A DNA stretch of 64,000 nucleotides from Homarus americanus (lineage: Eukaryota > Arthropoda > Malacostraca > Decapoda > Nephropidae), in NCBI RefSeq assembly GCF_018991925.1, contig NW_024756438.1:741501-805500 (forward strand). Reading direction: 5' to 3'. The notes beneath the pieces were generated by a model that worked only from the letters and a program-made list of their open reading frames with translations, had not been told where the DNA came from and searched no databases. Made by a program: the position numbers and the translations under genes. Each line of letters starts with the position of its first letter. Position 1 is the first letter of the stretch. Positions 62,912 through 64,000 of the stretch are shown here, in pieces.

Positions 62912-63032
62912 CTGTCCTACATAATAGGTAGTCCTGGGAGACGTTGGTCCAGGCGCCGTCCTCCCCACAGGTGATGGTGGCGGAGGCGTTGAGGTCCGGC
63001 AACACCTGGCCAGCTGGACACGACAACTCCAC
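62912..63032 (-). CDS. CCP gene, exon C: second half of split sushi
   Basis: 121 bp, enters in phase 0 (ACTCTAG|GTGGAG) and leaves in phase 1 (GGACAG|GTGAGT). It supplies Cys2 (VELSC), Cys3 (ATITC), Trp (DGAW) and Cys4 (YLLC) to the module begun in exon D. Sequons NAS and NVS are present. An in-module phase-0 intron is a common position in split CCP domains. Confidence 0.82.
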
Positions 63033-63248
63033 CTAGAGTGAGAGTGATGCCTCGGAGATTATCCCTGAATATAACAAGGGATCAGTTTGTCCAGGAAGTA
63101 AAACTGTGAAGACAATAAACTCTGGCACTACACTCGATCACCTTCACTTACTCATCGATACACTAAGGTGCCGTAATTCTTCATATTCTTACCATAATTA
63201 CCCCTCAGGTCACCAATCACTGAGACAACAACAACTTCTCTCACTGAC

Positions 63249-63328
63249 CTGTGTACCGAAGGCCCTGTTATCACCGTCCCAGGAGGTGTTGAGTGGCGCT
63301 GGCACTATCATGGGATCCGACTGACATC
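63249..63328 (-). CDS. CCP gene, exon D: first half of split sushi
   Basis: 80 bp, acceptor TTTCACAG|GATG, donor ACACAG|GTCAGT. It encodes CQSDPMIVPAPLNTSWDGDN followed by RAFGTQ: Cys1 and the hypervariable strand of the module completed in exon C. Enters in phase 1, leaves in phase 0. Confidence 0.8.
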
Positions 63329-63535
63329 CTGTGAAACAAACACATATCGCGTCCCATGGTAAAGTTGCTGATATATTAGGATGCCTTGGTAACATAATAT
63401 AGTGTATAGAAATGAAAATACAAGACCACGTGTATATTAAGTATGATTAATGACAAATAAATATAGAAAGCTTGATTGTATCGTTGTATGGTTAGGATTA
63501 GAAGCATAATAACTTAAATAATTGAGAATATCTTA

Positions 63536-63625
63536 GGAGTTAAGTCATCGTAATCGAGAGGTTAAGTCATCGTACTCGAGGGGTTAAGTCATCGAACTTT
63601 AGAGGTTCAGTAATCGGACTCAAAG
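63536..63625. repeat. 22-bp repeat, about 4 diverged copies
   Basis: GTTAAGTCATCGTACTCGAG-type units inside the intron between exons E and D; same family as 40,950 and 52,585. Confidence 0.85.
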
Positions 63626-63756
63626 GTACATTAACGAAAGGGTAAGTTAAATAAAGGGTAAAGTAAGTTATATTAGATAAGTTAATTAGTTACGTTAAAA
63701 GATCATGTAAGTTATATGAGTTACGTTCCGAGTATTACTGACTGGCCAACACTCAC

Positions 63757-63951
63757 CGTTAACACAGGCGTAGGCTGGGTCGAGGGGTGGCCAGCCGCCC
63801 TCCTGACAGGTGATAGAGGTGCTGGTGTTGCCAGTCGGTGAGTTGAGAGGCGGAGTACACGTGTAGGTGATGGTCGTCCCCACCCAGTAAGGAGGCTCAG
63901 GGCCAGCTATGAAGGCGCCCTCAGGGACAGCTGGGGGGTCCATAGGTGCAG
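63757..63951 (-). CDS. CCP gene, exon E: sushi module lacking Cys1
   Basis: 195 bp, phase 1-1, acceptor TCTCCAAG|CTGC, donor GTTAACG|GTGAGT. It reads EGAFIAGPEPPYWVGTTITY, then TC, SITC, GGW and YAC. As in exon B the first sushi Cys is missing (Ala-Pro-Met-Asp-Pro-Pro precedes). This is the most 5' exon of the gene in the window; signal peptide and earlier modules lie beyond 64,000. The five exons together encode 277 codons in one frame. Confidence 0.82.
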
Positions 63952-64000
63952 CTTGGAGAGACAGAGAGATAGAGAGAGACTATACGATAATATATAAAGA
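63952..64000. other. Intronic sequence at window edge
   Basis: AGAGAGACAGAGAGAT-rich; lies 5' of CCP exon E on minus, so it is intron, cut by the window end. Confidence 0.6.

Overview
This is a eukaryotic nuclear window, most likely from a decapod or other malacostracan crustacean. The evidence is spliced genes with GT-AG introns, interstitial arrays of the arthropod telomere pentamer TTAGG, tRNA-derived SINEs, a moody/Tre1-type GPCR and an extreme density of simple repeats. The organism is inferred, not proved. There are no operons, CRISPR arrays or bacterial features; the tandem arrays are micro- and minisatellites.

Layout. 1-23,000 is almost entirely non-coding: microsatellites, at least a dozen minisatellites, purine/pyrimidine tracts, (TTAGG)n runs and one tRNA-SINE (20,201), with only two weak exon candidates (5,580 +; 12,672 -). 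A second SINE copy (22,977) lies just before two plus-strand exons (23,179-23,417 and 24,353-25,475) of a moody-like rhodopsin-family GPCR covering TM2 to the stop. Its TM1 exon is not recognised here. 25.5-46.7 kb is again repeat-rich, with a foldback MITE (29,654), one well-bounded minus-strand exon (30,937-31,039), a possible signal-peptide exon (37,400 +) and a Cys-rich ORF (38,353 +).

At 46,745-47,845 an array of about 44 copies of a 25-bp unit runs directly into the most unusual object here. It is one continuous reading frame of 462 codons (47,936-49,321) with a C-terminal membrane anchor, interrupted by eight TAA codons but by no TAG, no TGA and no frameshift. It is either a decaying copy of an unrecognised gene, possibly from a virus or mobile element, or a gene whose TAA is not read as stop. 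A 225-bp exon-like block follows (49,819-50,043).

50-62 kb holds more minisatellites, long (CA)n, (TA)n and (AAT)n runs, a near-consensus CTCF motif (57,803), a reverse-transcriptase remnant (60,355) and paired CRE palindromes (61,778 and 61,837). At the right edge five minus-strand exons (63,951 down to 62,270) encode consecutive sushi/CCP modules of a secreted or membrane glycoprotein. That gene is open at both ends.

The genes show no evident functional link. The GPCR family acts in cell adhesion, junctions and migration; the CCP gene is a typical extracellular recognition or adhesion protein.
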